Positions 15,654 through 25,734 of a DNA stretch of 44,782 nt are shown here, piece after piece (position 1 is the stretch's first letter; every line of letters begins with the position of its first letter). Origin of the DNA: Clostridiales bacterium (lineage in GTDB: Bacteria > Bacillota > Clostridia > Lachnospirales > Lachnospiraceae); NCBI GenBank assembly GCA_022778745.1, contig JALFSR010000014.1:1-44782 (forward strand), read 5' to 3'. The notes under the pieces were generated by a model. That model saw only the letters and a program-made list of their open reading frames with translations, was not told where the DNA came from and made no database searches. A program made the translations under genes and the position numbers.

Positions 15654-15847
15654 ACAAAACATTTGGAATTTATTTCGCTGCTTCCTCATGAATGCATCCA
15701 TCCCCTTTCCAAAAAGCAAAATAGCTCTGAGTCATTTTTTGTAACATATTTATTGGAAAATAAAACGAACATTCAAAATCCGCTTTACTCCTTTCTCATG
15801 AACCAGCTTCGCTGCCTTCTTGACTCGTTCTGTGTATCAATACATAT

Positions 15848-17674
15848 TTATTCAACTGTAACTGATTTTGCAAGATTTCTTGGTTTATCAACATCAAGAC
15901 CTCTTGCCAATGAAACATAATAAGCAAACAACTGCAGTGGAATAATTGCCAATGATGTCGTAAACCACGGATTTGTCTTTGGAATATAAATAGTAAAGTT
16001 TGCAACGTCTTCGACATCATAGTTTCCGATATTTGTAAGTGCCATCACATAGGCTCCTCTTGCCTTTACTTCAACCATATTGCTGACTGTTTTTTCATAT
16101 AACTGTGGCTGTGTCAGAACACTTGCAACAAGGATTCCATCTTCCACAAGTGAAATTGTTCCATGTTTTAATTCACCTGCTGCATATGCTTCGGAATGAA
16201 TATAAGAAATCTCTTTTAACTTCAACGATCCTTCCATACAGGTTGCGTAATCAACACCTCTTCCGACATAGAATATGTCACGGCTTGCAGCAAACTTACT
16301 TGCAAACCATTGAATTCTTTCTTTATCACCGAGCAAACTCTGAATCTTATCTGGAAGTTCCTGCAGTTCTTCAACCATCTGCTTATATTGTGCATATTCT
16401 AACTTGCCTCTCTTGTTTCCCAAATAGATCGCAAGTAAATATAATGCTGCAAGCTGTGTACTATAAGCTTTTGTCGTCGCAACTGCAATCTCTAGTCCTG
16501 CCCATGTATATAATACACTGTCTGCCTCACGTGCAATGCTGCTTCCTACAACGTTGACAATGCCAAGTACCTTAACTCCTTTTCTCTGTGCCTCACGAAG
16601 TGCAGCTAATGAGTCTGCCGTTTCTCCAGACTGACTAATTACAATAACGAGGGAATTATCATCAATAATTGGATCACGATAACGGAATTCTGATGCAACA
16701 TCTACTTCAACTGGAATACGTGCAATTCCTTCAATTACATATTTTCCAGAAATACCTGCATGATATGCAGAACCACACGCTACAATGAAAATCTTATTCA
16801 GATTCTGTACTTCTTCCTCTGTCATATGCCATTCATCAATTACAATTTCTCCGTCTTTGATTCTTGGATTAATCGTATCTCTCACTGCCTTTGGCTGTTC
16901 ATAAATCTCTTTCAGCATAAAATGCTCATATCCGCCTTTTTCTGCTGCTTCCATATCCCAGTCAATCACAGTCATCGTTTTTTCAATTTCTTCTTTATCG
17001 ATATTATAAAATGCAACTGCCTCTCTTGTAAGCTTTACAATCTCCATATTGTCGATAAAATATACGTTTCTCGTATGATTTAATATCGCTGGTATATCGG
17101 AAGCGATAAAATTGCCCTCATCCGAAACACCGACAATCAATGGACTGTCTTTTCTTACTGCATACATTTCACCTGGATGATCTTTAAATAACACGCCGAG
17201 TGCATATGAACCTTCTATACGCGTCATAACTTTAGAAATTGCTTCTAATGGGTCTCCATTGTAATAGTTATCCAACATATGAGCAACAACTTCTGTATCT
17301 GTATCAGAGATAAAACGATATCCTTTTCTTATCAAACGATCTCTAAGCGGCTGATGATTCTCAATAATACCGTTATGTACTACTACAATACTCTTATCTT
17401 TATTAAAATGAGGATGAGAATTTGTCACAGATGGCTCACCATGTGTTGCCCATCTTGTATGTCCAATTCCTATTGTTCCCTTTAAGTCAAGACCATTATT
17501 CGTCAATTCTCTTAATACACGCAGTCTTCCTTTTGCCTTTACAATTTCAATCTCTCCATCATGATAAACTGCCATTCCTGCTGAATCATACCCACGATAC
17601 TCTAATCTTGCCAATCCGTCCAACAAAATTGGAGCTGCCTCATTCTGTCCAACATATCCAACAATTCCACACAT
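15848..17674 (-). CDS. glmS: glutamine:fructose-6-phosphate aminotransferase GlmS
   Basis: 608 residues, the standard length. It begins MCGIVGYVG, so Cys2 becomes the N-terminal nucleophile of the glutaminase domain after Met removal. Two sugar isomerase domains follow (HAGISGKYVIEG; SQSGETADS), and it ends DVDKPRNLAKSVTVE as expected. It makes glucosamine-6-phosphate, the first step to UDP-GlcNAc. It lies 24 bases after glmM, and AGGAGG precedes the ATG at eight bases. There is no room for a glmS ribozyme in that gap and none is visible before glmM, so control must be at the shared promoter or elsewhere. Confidence 0.97.
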   Translation of the reverse strand: MCGIVGYVGQNEAAPILLDGLARLEYRGYDSAGMAVYHDGEIEIVKAKGRLRVLRELTNNGLDLKGTIGIGHTRWATHGEPSVTNSHPHFNKDKSIVVVHNGIIENHQPLRDRLIRKGYRFISDTDTEVVAHMLDNYYNGDPLEAISKVMTRIEGSYALGVLFKDHPGEMYAVRKDSPLIVGVSDEGNFIASDIPAILNHTRNVYFIDNMEIVKLTREAVAFYNIDKEEIEKTMTVIDWDMEAAEKGGYEHFMLKEIYEQPKAVRDTINPRIKDGEIVIDEWHMTEEEVQNLNKIFIVACGSAYHAGISGKYVIEGIARIPVEVDVASEFRYRDPIIDDNSLVIVISQSGETADSLAALREAQRKGVKVLGIVNVVGSSIAREADSVLYTWAGLEIAVATTKAYSTQLAALYLLAIYLGNKRGKLEYAQYKQMVEELQELPDKIQSLLGDKERIQWFASKFAASRDIFYVGRGVDYATCMEGSLKLKEISYIHSEAYAAGELKHGTISLVEDGILVASVLTQPQLYEKTVSNMVEVKARGAYVMALTNIGNYDVEDVANFTIYIPKTNPWFTTSLAIIPLQLFAYYVSLARGLDVDKPRNLAKSVTVE

Positions 17675-17698
17675 TCATTGTTCCTCCTATTTCAGAAA

Positions 17699-19048
17699 TT
17701 ATGCCTCTTCTAAATGTCCTTTTGCAATCAGTACATCAATGACTTGATCAACATATTTTTCGCAGATTTCATCAGATTCTGCTTCTACCATAACACGGAT
17801 CACTGGCTCTGTTCCGCTTTCTCTTACAAGGATACGACCCGTATTTCCTAATTTCTTCTCAACGTCTTCTACTGCTGCGATCACATCAATATCATTTCTT
17901 GCAGCTGGTTTATTCTTTACACGTACATTTTTCAAAAGCTGTGGATAAATAACAACAGGCATTGCTAACTCAGACAATGTCATTTTCTTTGCAAGCATAA
18001 CATCCATCATCATAATAGAAGTTAAAATACCATCTCCTGTTGTTGCATATTTACTAAAAATAATATGACCAGATTCTTCTCCGCCAATTTTATGTCCGTT
18101 TGTCTGCATACATTCATATACATACTTATCACCAACTGCAGTCTTTTCATACTCAACGCCAATCTTGTCAAATGCCTTGTATAAACCAAAGTTTGACATT
18201 ACTGTTGTAACGACTGTATTATTGTCTAATTCACCTTTATCTTTCATATACTTACCACAAATATATAAAATCAAGTCTCCACTTATTACATTTCCCTTTT
18301 CATCTACACAAAGGCAGCGGTCTGCATCTCCATCGTAAGCAAATCCTACATCTAGCTGATTTTCCTTTACAAATTCTTGTAATCCCTGGATATGTGTAGA
18401 TCCACAATTTGTGTTAATATTTGTACCATTTGGCTCATTATTAATTACATATGTCTTTGCACCTAATGCATCAAATACACTCTTTGCAATCATCCATGAA
18501 CTTCCGTTTGCACAGTCCAATCCAACTTTCTTTCCCTTAAAGGAATGTACTGCAAGAGAAATTAAATATCCAACATAACGATTTCTTCCTGCTGCATAAT
18601 CAACAGTACATCCAATGCCCTCTCTTGTTGCAAATGGAATCTCATCCATTAATCCATCTAAGTATGCCTCTACTTTTAGGATAACGGATTCCTGCATCTT
18701 TTCTCCCTTATTATTAATTAATTTGATTCCGTTATCATAATAAGGATTATGACTTGCAGAAATCATAATACCACAGTCAAAATCTTCTGTTCTTACTACA
18801 TAAGAAACGCTTGGAGTTGTTGTTACATGAAGCAAATATGCATCTGCTCCAGAGGCAGTTAAACCTGCAACTAATGCATATTCAAACATATAGCTGCTTC
18901 TTCTTGTATCTTTTCCGATTACGACTTTACATTTATGCTCTTGACCATAATACCATCCAATAAAACGTCCTACTTTATATGCATGTTCTACAGTTAAATT
19001 TTTATTTGCTTCTCCACGAAATCCATCTGTACCAAAATATTTTCCCAT
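17699..19048 (-). CDS. glmM: phosphoglucosamine mutase GlmM
   Basis: 449 residues. The phosphorylated serine is in ISASHNPYYDNG (S99), the metal-binding loop is DGDADRC, and the sugar and phosphate loops are GEESGH and RESGTEPVIRVM. It interconverts glucosamine-6-phosphate and glucosamine-1-phosphate for UDP-GlcNAc. ATG 19048 follows AGGAGG by about five bases; the longer frame to 19120 adds 24 residues not found in the family. It is the first gene of glmM-glmS, whose promoter is at 19138-19166. The opposite order to glmS plus ribozyme operons in bacilli is notable but common in Clostridia. Confidence 0.96.
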   Translation of the reverse strand: MGKYFGTDGFRGEANKNLTVEHAYKVGRFIGWYYGQEHKCKVVIGKDTRRSSYMFEYALVAGLTASGADAYLLHVTTTPSVSYVVRTEDFDCGIMISASHNPYYDNGIKLINNKGEKMQESVILKVEAYLDGLMDEIPFATREGIGCTVDYAAGRNRYVGYLISLAVHSFKGKKVGLDCANGSSWMIAKSVFDALGAKTYVINNEPNGTNINTNCGSTHIQGLQEFVKENQLDVGFAYDGDADRCLCVDEKGNVISGDLILYICGKYMKDKGELDNNTVVTTVMSNFGLYKAFDKIGVEYEKTAVGDKYVYECMQTNGHKIGGEESGHIIFSKYATTGDGILTSIMMMDVMLAKKMTLSELAMPVVIYPQLLKNVRVKNKPAARNDIDVIAAVEDVEKKLGNTGRILVRESGTEPVIRVMVEAESDEICEKYVDQVIDVLIAKGHLEEA

Positions 19049-19137
19049 TTTTCCTCCTGTCCTGCCAATCAAAACTTGTTGTTTCAATAGCGATTGTTCA
19101 TATTTTGTACTATTGTCCATAAATTTTTTACGCTATA

Positions 19138-19166
19138 AGTATAACACAGCAATTTCGTATTGTGAA
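19138..19166 (-). promoter_or_regulatory. promoter of glmM-glmS
   Basis: Minus-strand TTCACA (19161-19166), 17-base spacer and TATACT (19138-19143), giving a leader of roughly 80 bases. Confidence 0.7.
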
Positions 19167-19212
19167 GTATTCTTTTTATATAAATATATTCGATTTGTCT
19201 CTCTTTTCATGC

Positions 19213-19247
19213 AAAAATACCAACAAAAAAATGATTTTATGCTGGTA
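19213..19247 (-). terminator. intrinsic terminator after the glycopolymer locus
   Basis: On the minus strand TACCAGCA (19240-19247) pairs with TGTTGGTA (19218-19225), with one G-U pair, and is followed by TTTTT (19217-19213). It lies about 40 bases after the stop of the large LtaS-like gene and separates that unit from glmM-glmS. Confidence 0.7.
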
Positions 19248-19287
19248 CTTGCTTCATAAATATTTTATTTACTTTGAAAAATTTTCG

Positions 19288-22200
19288 CTACTCTCGGTCA
19301 TAAAAATAATAATACTGCATATTTTGATATTTTTTCATCGCAGGAACTTCCATTGCTGCATCATCCAATGGATGCAGCTTGCCATCCTTATCTGCATATG
19401 CAATCGCACTGACAACAGGAAGTTCTTTTTCTAATTGGTGTAAATATTGATACCATGGAGTTAATGGAGCACCAATCATCTCTAATAAATGCATTCCAAG
19501 ATAATTTGCACTCGTAAGCTCCATCTTTTTCTTGTCAATATTAAGATCATAATTCGCCCAAATATAAAATGGAACAGTGTATGCTTTTACCGTACGATCA
19601 AATTCACTGTCATTTGGTGTAATTTTTTGATAAAATGACCAGTCCAATCCTGGAAGATGATCTCCAAAAAAACATACAATAACGTCTTCCTCTCGTGCAG
19701 TCAACTGCTTTACTAATTCTTCCAATGCTTGATCGGAAAGATGAATTAATGACAAATATTGGTTTAATTCCTCATAATTCATATTTGATTCTTGAATATC
19801 AACAGAGAAATTATCATATGTTCCAACATAACTTCCATGATTTTGCATTGTAATATTAAATAAAAACAATGGACTTTCCTGCTTGTCATGTTCGTCTAAT
19901 ATTTGAAGCACTTTATCATAATCGCCTTTATCACTGCAGTAAACTCGCACTTTATCCATATCTTCTGGCATATCATCTAATGTAATAAAATCTTCAAATC
20001 CCATTAGAGGATAAACACGATTTCTATCCCATCCAGTGCCTAAATATGGATGAAATGCAATAGATGTATATCCAAGGTCTCCTAAAATCGATGCCATTGA
20101 TTCCATTTCTTGATGAATAAACTGCTGGTACGGCATCGAGCCGCTTGGATAAAATGCACCACTGTTTCCTGTTAAAAACTCAAACTCTGATTTTGCCGTG
20201 CCTCCACCAAGAACGGATGAAAGAAAATGTCCTTTTATTACATTGTCTTTCCATTTATCAACAAATGGTGTCACTTCTTTGTTAATATTTAAAATTCCAT
20301 CATCTGCCATACCAGATATATCAGCAAATGACTCATTCATTACAACAATAACATTTGGATATTTTTTATTTTTATTTTTTTTCTGTTCTTTTGTCGTTTC
20401 TGCAAGAAGTGCTTTCTGCTCTTCTTTATTATATCCATCTGGTTCTCGAAGCTTAAAATCTTTTGCATTTTCTACAAAACTAAGAAGCATTCCATTTGTA
20501 CGATATCCATCTTCCTGCTTCCAAATATTTCGCTCAATTCCCATATCTTTTAACTTTCCTTGCATCACGACATTGGACCAGCATACACATACAACTGCCA
20601 CAACTGCCACAATCGACGCAAGATGACAATACCATCTCCATGATTCTCTCTTTAGTGGGTATACAATCAGCCAAATCCATATCGCATACATAATCCCAGA
20701 AAGCATCTGTGCAGTGAAATCATAATTATACGTACCTGCTACTGATGCAGCAGTTTTAATGGAATACAAATCCCATGGAAGGATTGGCGAGCCTCTAAAC
20801 CGCAGTACATACATATTCGCGATGCCAAAAATTGTCATTGTGACAGCTTCCAATATCACCGCAATACGAATCTGATTTGTAATCGCATAAAAAATGAAAA
20901 ATAAAAGTAAATAGCAACTGTAATTGAGCCAAATCTGATTTTTTCCCATTAATAATGCGGTGTTTTCGTTCACTAGCTCTGTAACACACATAATCCAAAA
21001 TGGCACAGCAACAACAATGACTGCTTTTATCATTGTTTGGAGAGCTGGTGAAACTTCTATCTTTATAAGTGCAAAGACTGTAATGCCTGCTAATGCAAGC
21101 CATGTCCAATCAAACGCCTTATTCCAATACATTACTTCAAATAACTGCCAATGGCAAAGATAAAGCACCCATGCAGCAGTCAAAAACACAAGCGGCAAGA
21201 TTGCTTCTTTTATTGAAAGTCCTGGAACAAATCTCCATTTGGCATGAATCCATATTGGTCGCTTTTTCATCCATGCACTGTCTGCAATCAACGGATATAA
21301 TACTGCGATTCCTAATGCAAGAGCAGCACTTATCACATAAATAATAAGAGATGAAATTAAAATCGAAATCGACTGATCCCCTCTAAATTTTGGAGAGTCC
21401 ATCACAAGCTTACGAATCGGAACAGCAATTGTCATAAGAAACAGACATACATTTGGTTTCGACAGCAAATCAATTAACATACGAAATCGATTTGGCAATT
21501 TTTGAAACTGACATTGCTTTATTTTTACTGTTGCTAAAATATAAACTGCAATACCAAGTCCAACACTTCCAACAGATGATACAGAAAACAGCATTCCATT
21601 ATAACCTGCTGCAATATTTTGATTTAATGCAAATGTTCCAACAAATAAAAATAAAAAACTAGCTATTCCAACACCAATGCTCCAGTATATCTGCTTTTTA
21701 CTTATCTCATCTTGTTCGATGTACCATCCAAAAATCAGACAAGTGATCGATCCAAAGATCATTCCCCACATATCATTGACTGATATTTCTAATAAGTTCA
21801 AGAAAAAGCATCCAATCGTCACTGCTACACATAAATATAAATATGGTTCTACTTGCTTCTTTGTAATATACGGTACAATTGTATGCATAATTGGCACAAT
21901 AACAGTTGCCGCCGTAAGCACATATATTCCAGTATATGAGGAGGCTGGATTGCCGTTTAAAAAGACATGAATAAATTCTGTGACAGAAGAAATCGATACT
22001 TCTCCTGCTCGATACTGCCAGAAGATCATGCCACCCGATGCAATACTAACCATAAAGAATACTACAATGCATCCACGCCGCCATCTCTTAGGCACAATTG
22101 CCTTGCTTCCAATCAAAGAACCAATTGTTAATAGCAGCACTGGAAATCCAATCGCTGTAATAATTTTTACAATCAATAATTTCCAGCTTTCATATACAAG

Positions 22201-22299
22201 TGCCTGCTGCAGTCCTCCCGAAATTACATAAAAAACTACTGCGCCAATGATTAACAATTGCTTGATTGCCTGTTCATTTTTCGTTTTTTCTAAATTCAT
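19288..22299 (-). CDS. large LtaS-like phosphotransferase with extra membrane domain
   Basis: 1,003 residues. The C-terminal ~360 residues form an alkaline-phosphatase-fold sulfatase domain as in lipoteichoic acid synthase: metal ligands in VVMNESFAD (E656) and CFFGDHLPG (D880, H881), the nucleophile Thr701 in GGGTAKSEFEFLTG, and MQNHGSY. It should face outside and transfer a phospho-alditol group from a lipid. Upstream is a membrane part like that of its neighbour (about 360-580, with FRGSPILPWDLYS in an outer loop), preceded by about 340 more residues with eight to ten membrane helices that the neighbour lacks. I cannot assign that extension; acyltransferase-3-like topology is possible. GGAGG lies just before the ATG. 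It follows the shorter paralog by 45 bases. Confidence 0.82.
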   Translation of the reverse strand: MNLEKTKNEQAIKQLLIIGAVVFYVISGGLQQALVYESWKLLIVKIITAIGFPVLLLTIGSLIGSKAIVPKRWRRGCIVVFFMVSIASGGMIFWQYRAGEVSISSVTEFIHVFLNGNPASSYTGIYVLTAATVIVPIMHTIVPYITKKQVEPYLYLCVAVTIGCFFLNLLEISVNDMWGMIFGSITCLIFGWYIEQDEISKKQIYWSIGVGIASFLFLFVGTFALNQNIAAGYNGMLFSVSSVGSVGLGIAVYILATVKIKQCQFQKLPNRFRMLIDLLSKPNVCLFLMTIAVPIRKLVMDSPKFRGDQSISILISSLIIYVISAALALGIAVLYPLIADSAWMKKRPIWIHAKWRFVPGLSIKEAILPLVFLTAAWVLYLCHWQLFEVMYWNKAFDWTWLALAGITVFALIKIEVSPALQTMIKAVIVVAVPFWIMCVTELVNENTALLMGKNQIWLNYSCYLLLFFIFYAITNQIRIAVILEAVTMTIFGIANMYVLRFRGSPILPWDLYSIKTAASVAGTYNYDFTAQMLSGIMYAIWIWLIVYPLKRESWRWYCHLASIVAVVAVVCVCWSNVVMQGKLKDMGIERNIWKQEDGYRTNGMLLSFVENAKDFKLREPDGYNKEEQKALLAETTKEQKKNKNKKYPNVIVVMNESFADISGMADDGILNINKEVTPFVDKWKDNVIKGHFLSSVLGGGTAKSEFEFLTGNSGAFYPSGSMPYQQFIHQEMESMASILGDLGYTSIAFHPYLGTGWDRNRVYPLMGFEDFITLDDMPEDMDKVRVYCSDKGDYDKVLQILDEHDKQESPLFLFNITMQNHGSYVGTYDNFSVDIQESNMNYEELNQYLSLIHLSDQALEELVKQLTAREEDVIVCFFGDHLPGLDWSFYQKITPNDSEFDRTVKAYTVPFYIWANYDLNIDKKKMELTSANYLGMHLLEMIGAPLTPWYQYLHQLEKELPVVSAIAYADKDGKLHPLDDAAMEVPAMKKYQNMQYYYFYDRE

Positions 22300-22344
22300 C
22301 GTTTCCTCCAGCGCAGTAGTCTCCTACAATGTCAGTGCTTTTTG

Positions 22345-24315
22345 TTATTTCCGATCTTGGAAGTAATAGTACTGCGCACGTCTTAATTCTAATATTGTCT
22401 CATTTTTTTCACTCTCTGCATCCATAGAGTGAATTTCTCCATCTTTATCTACATAAGCAACTGTACTGATTGCTGGCAGTTTCTTCTGCATATCCTTTAA
22501 AAACTGATGCCACGGATCTAATGGAAGATTTGCTGCTTCTAATACAAATCCAGAAATATAATTTGTACTTGTCAGTTCCACTTCCTTTTCTTCTATATCA
22601 TAGTTTGCCCATACATAAAATGGCACGGTATGCTGTCTTACTGTACGGTCAAATTCATCTACACCTGGGAACATACGATCATAAATCGTTGTCTGAAGCT
22701 TTGGCCAGTGATCGCCAAAGAAACAAATTACAACAGGATCTTCCTGCTTTGAAAAATATTTCGCTAAATCTTTCAATGCTTTATCTGACTCATATGCAAG
22801 GGATAAATATTCATCTACAATTCCTTCTCCCAAATTTTCTTCTTTAATTGTATGAGAAAAATTCGTCTTATCTCCTACATATCCACCATGATTCTGCATT
22901 GTTACATTAAAGATAAACAATGGATCATCTCCACGGTTTTCATATTGATCAATAATATTTTCATAATTGGATGCATCACTGCAATAATAACGCATCAGTT
23001 CTTGATGTTCCAAATCTTCCATACTTAAGAAATCATCAAATCCAAACAGTGGATATACGTTCTCACGATTCCATCCTTTTCCATAATATGGATGCATCGC
23101 CAATGTCTTATATCCATATGATTTCAAAACAGAAGCAAGTGACTGCGTCTCTTTATGGACAAACTGCTGATATGCTACTGATCCAGTCGGATAAAATGCC
23201 TGTGACTGTGATGTTAAAAACTCAAACTCTGTTGTAGCAGTACCTGCTCCAAATACAGGAACTAACATATTGCCTCGAATGACATTCTTTTTCCAGTTTG
23301 TTGTAAATGGAAGCGGCTCTTGATTTACTTTTACTGCATCCTCTTCTGTCCATTCTGTCATATCACAAAATGATTCATTCATAATTGCAATAATTGTTGG
23401 ACGGTTTTTCTTTTGTTTTTTTGTTAGTTCTTTTGTTTCATATTCGGAAAAAATTTCTTCTTGTTCTTTTCTATTATAGCCTTCTGGCTTTTTCAAAGTG
23501 ATATCCTTTGTATTATCAACAAAATTCAGCCAAACTCCATTTTGCTGAATAGCATTTTCCTGCTTCCAAAGATTTCGATTTACTCCCCACAATTCAAGCT
23601 TTTCGGTTGGAACAAGAGAAGCATATGTAAGTGCACATGCAGTAATTGATGTTACAAAAGATACGCAATATCGTTTTTTGCTTATTTTTTTCGGTTTTAA
23701 CTGAGCAACTGCAAAAATCACTGTCAAAAATCCTAATATTGTAACTAACATTGTTTTATCAATCGAATACTGATAATTTCCAGCAACCGATGCAGCCGTA
23801 CGCAAAGAATAAATATCCCACGGTACAATCGGGGTACCTCTAAACAACAAAATAAACTTATTCGCAAGTCCATAGATTGCACTAAATAACAATGTTCCAA
23901 TATAAGCACCCTTTAATCTTCCTGTCAAACCAAAAAATAATACAAGAACTGCCATATAGCATCCATAGTTCATAAAAATAATACCTTGTTCCAACTCAAA
24001 GATCTGATTATCATTACAGAACTCTACAAGATACATACATACAGCTGGTATCATAACAAACAAGATTACTTTTAAAATCCATTCGATGATATTATGCATT
24101 TTGATTTTTACGCTGGCAAAAACTGTGATCGCAGCTGCCATCCCAATCGCCGGTACAGTATAATTTATTTGCTCATCTGCTTTTAAAGAGTTTAAATTAA
24201 CAAAAACTAGAATCCATATTACTGCCGCAGTGATCGGCATGATCCAATCATACCATCTTCTGCCCTCTTTCTGTAAACGCCATTTCCATGTTAAAATAGA
24301 TTTTCTACTTGTCAT
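22345..24315 (-). CDS. LtaS-like phosphotransferase
   Basis: 656 residues from ATG 24315, which is seven bases after AGAAAGGA; the TTG at 24336 would start before this site. About six membrane helices (to residue ~240) precede an extracellular sulfatase-fold domain with IMNESFCD, the nucleophile Thr in AGTATTEFEFLTS, MQNHGGY and CFFGDHWP. It aligns with the large neighbour throughout, including an outer loop FRGTPIVPWDIYS and a shared C-terminal YYYF-x-DR. Family members polymerise or transfer glycerol phosphate from phosphatidylglycerol. Two tandem copies next to glycan-assembly genes suggest decoration of the glycopolymer rather than a general lipoteichoic acid housekeeping role, but that is inference. 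It has its own promoter (24359-24387). Confidence 0.85.
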   Translation of the reverse strand: MTSRKSILTWKWRLQKEGRRWYDWIMPITAAVIWILVFVNLNSLKADEQINYTVPAIGMAAAITVFASVKIKMHNIIEWILKVILFVMIPAVCMYLVEFCNDNQIFELEQGIIFMNYGCYMAVLVLFFGLTGRLKGAYIGTLLFSAIYGLANKFILLFRGTPIVPWDIYSLRTAASVAGNYQYSIDKTMLVTILGFLTVIFAVAQLKPKKISKKRYCVSFVTSITACALTYASLVPTEKLELWGVNRNLWKQENAIQQNGVWLNFVDNTKDITLKKPEGYNRKEQEEIFSEYETKELTKKQKKNRPTIIAIMNESFCDMTEWTEEDAVKVNQEPLPFTTNWKKNVIRGNMLVPVFGAGTATTEFEFLTSQSQAFYPTGSVAYQQFVHKETQSLASVLKSYGYKTLAMHPYYGKGWNRENVYPLFGFDDFLSMEDLEHQELMRYYCSDASNYENIIDQYENRGDDPLFIFNVTMQNHGGYVGDKTNFSHTIKEENLGEGIVDEYLSLAYESDKALKDLAKYFSKQEDPVVICFFGDHWPKLQTTIYDRMFPGVDEFDRTVRQHTVPFYVWANYDIEEKEVELTSTNYISGFVLEAANLPLDPWHQFLKDMQKKLPAISTVAYVDKDGEIHSMDAESEKNETILELRRAQYYYFQDRK

Positions 24316-24358
24316 TTGACATTCCTTTCTTTCCAACTAATAATGTGAGTGATACAGC

Positions 24359-24387
24359 ATACTAGAATCGTTGCAGATCATTGTCAG
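24359..24387 (-). promoter_or_regulatory. promoter of the two LtaS-like genes
   Basis: Minus-strand CTGACA (24382-24387), 17-base spacer and TAGTAT (24359-24364), about 45 bases before the start codon. The pair can therefore be expressed apart from glf. Confidence 0.6.
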
Positions 24388-24436
24388 GTTTCTTTGTTAT
24401 TTTCTTGCTTTTTCTATCAATAATCGAAATTATATA

Positions 24437-25537
24437 CTACTTTAATTCTGATTCTGCCAGTCGAAATGCAGATTCAATTACTTTATCCATATCATAATAT
24501 TTGTACTCGCCTAGTCTGCCTCCGAAAATAACGTTTTCTTCTTGCTCGGCAAGGCTTGCATATTGCTGATATAACTTTTGGTTTTTCTCATCATTAACTG
24601 GATAATATGGTTCCATTCCCTCTGTCCAGTCTGTGGAATATTCTTTTGAAACAACTGTCTTTGGCTGTGTTCCAAACTCAAAATGCTTATGTTCAATTAC
24701 TCTTGTATATGGAGTTTCTCGATCTGTGTAATTCATAACCGCAACTCCCTGATAATTGTCTGTGTCTAAAACTTCTGTCTCAAAACGAACAGTACGATAT
24801 TCTAACTTTCCAAGCTCGTAATTAAAAAATGCATCAATCGGACCCGTAAAAATTATTTTCTCTCCTAAATTTTTATACTTATCTTTATCTTTGAGAAAAT
24901 CAACATTAACACGGACTTCAATTCCTTCAAACAAACGCTCAATTAATTTATTATATCCTCCAATCGGAATTCCCTGATAGCGATCGTTGAAATAATTATT
25001 ATCGTATGTATATCGAACAGGAAGTCTTCGTATAATAAAGCTTGGCAGCTCTTTACAATCTCTTCCCCACTGTTTTTCCGTATATCCTTTAACTAATTTT
25101 TCATAAATATCTTTTCCAACTAGGCGAATTGCCTGCTCTTCCAAATTTCTTGGTTCACCCTGAATACTCATGCGCTGGCTTTCAATCATTGCTTTTGCTT
25201 CATCTGGCGTTTGAACGCCCCACATCTTACTGAATGTATTCATATTAAATGGAAGGTTATAAATTTCCCCTTTATAATTTGCAACAGGACTGTTTGTATA
25301 ACGATTAAACTCTACAAACGAATTTACAAAATCCCATACTTCTTTGTTGCTCGTATGGAAAATATGTGCTCCATATTTATGAACATGAATGCCTTCTATC
25401 TCTTCACAGTAAATATTTCCTCCAATATGCTCTCTCTTTTCTAAAACAAGACATTTCTTTCCTTGCTTTTTGGCTTCATGTGCAAAAGTTGCTGCAAACA
25501 AACCACTGCCTACTATTACATAATCATATTGCTTCAT
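24437..25537 (-). CDS. glf: UDP-galactopyranose mutase
   Basis: 366 residues. An N-terminal FAD-binding Rossmann motif (DYVIVGSGLFAATFA) is followed by EKREHIGGNIY and the GAHIFHTSNKEVW segment, then VKGYTEKQWG and RLPVRYTYDNNYF, which are signature regions of Glf. A reduced flavin converts UDP-galactopyranose to UDP-galactofuranose. This predicts galactofuranose in the surface polymer encoded upstream. ATG 25537 has GAGGAG at seven bases; the GTG at 25552 lies before that site. It has a near-consensus promoter (25590-25618), so it is not dependent on readthrough. No separate galactofuranosyltransferase can be named among the GTs of the locus. Confidence 0.96.
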   Translation of the reverse strand: MKQYDYVIVGSGLFAATFAHEAKKQGKKCLVLEKREHIGGNIYCEEIEGIHVHKYGAHIFHTSNKEVWDFVNSFVEFNRYTNSPVANYKGEIYNLPFNMNTFSKMWGVQTPDEAKAMIESQRMSIQGEPRNLEEQAIRLVGKDIYEKLVKGYTEKQWGRDCKELPSFIIRRLPVRYTYDNNYFNDRYQGIPIGGYNKLIERLFEGIEVRVNVDFLKDKDKYKNLGEKIIFTGPIDAFFNYELGKLEYRTVRFETEVLDTDNYQGVAVMNYTDRETPYTRVIEHKHFEFGTQPKTVVSKEYSTDWTEGMEPYYPVNDEKNQKLYQQYASLAEQEENVIFGGRLGEYKYYDMDKVIESAFRLAESELK

Positions 25538-25589
25538 CTTTAATCTCCTCACTACTTGAATAACCCTTAACTAACCCTAACACGCCCCT

Positions 25590-25618
25590 AATTATATAAC
25601 GTTCGATTTAATTGGTCA
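25590..25618 (-). promoter_or_regulatory. strong promoter of glf
   Basis: Minus-strand TTGACC (25613-25618), 17-base spacer and TATAAT (25590-25595), the same hexamers and spacing as the yqeY promoter. Confidence 0.8.
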
Positions 25619-25696
25619 ACAGTTTCTCTTTATTTTATTTTTAACATTTTGTGAACTTCCACTTTACATTACCTCTATATCTATCACTATATATAA

Positions 25697-25725
25697 AGAG
25701 AAAGGGACATTCATCACCTTTCTCT
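25697..25725 (-). terminator. hairpin after the LCP gene
   Basis: AGAGAAAGG and CCTTTCTCT (25697-25705 and 25717-25725) form a perfect nine-base-pair stem just after the LCP stop, followed on the minus strand by TTTATAT. It is a weak intrinsic terminator that separates LCP from glf. Confidence 0.65.
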
Positions 25726-25734
25726 CTTACTTCA

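Noticed and set aside
15663..15920. 85-codon plus-strand frame between marR and glmS
   Set aside because: No ribosome binding site, overlaps the 3' end of glmS, and shows no recognisable features.
17675..17698. Possible glmS ribozyme
   Set aside because: Only 24 bases lie between glmM and glmS and no ribozyme core is visible there or in the leader before glmM.
25561..25590. Telomere-like CCCTAA repeats before glf
   Set aside because: They are a few irregular copies within the transcribed leader of glf; chance in a short stretch is a sufficient explanation.
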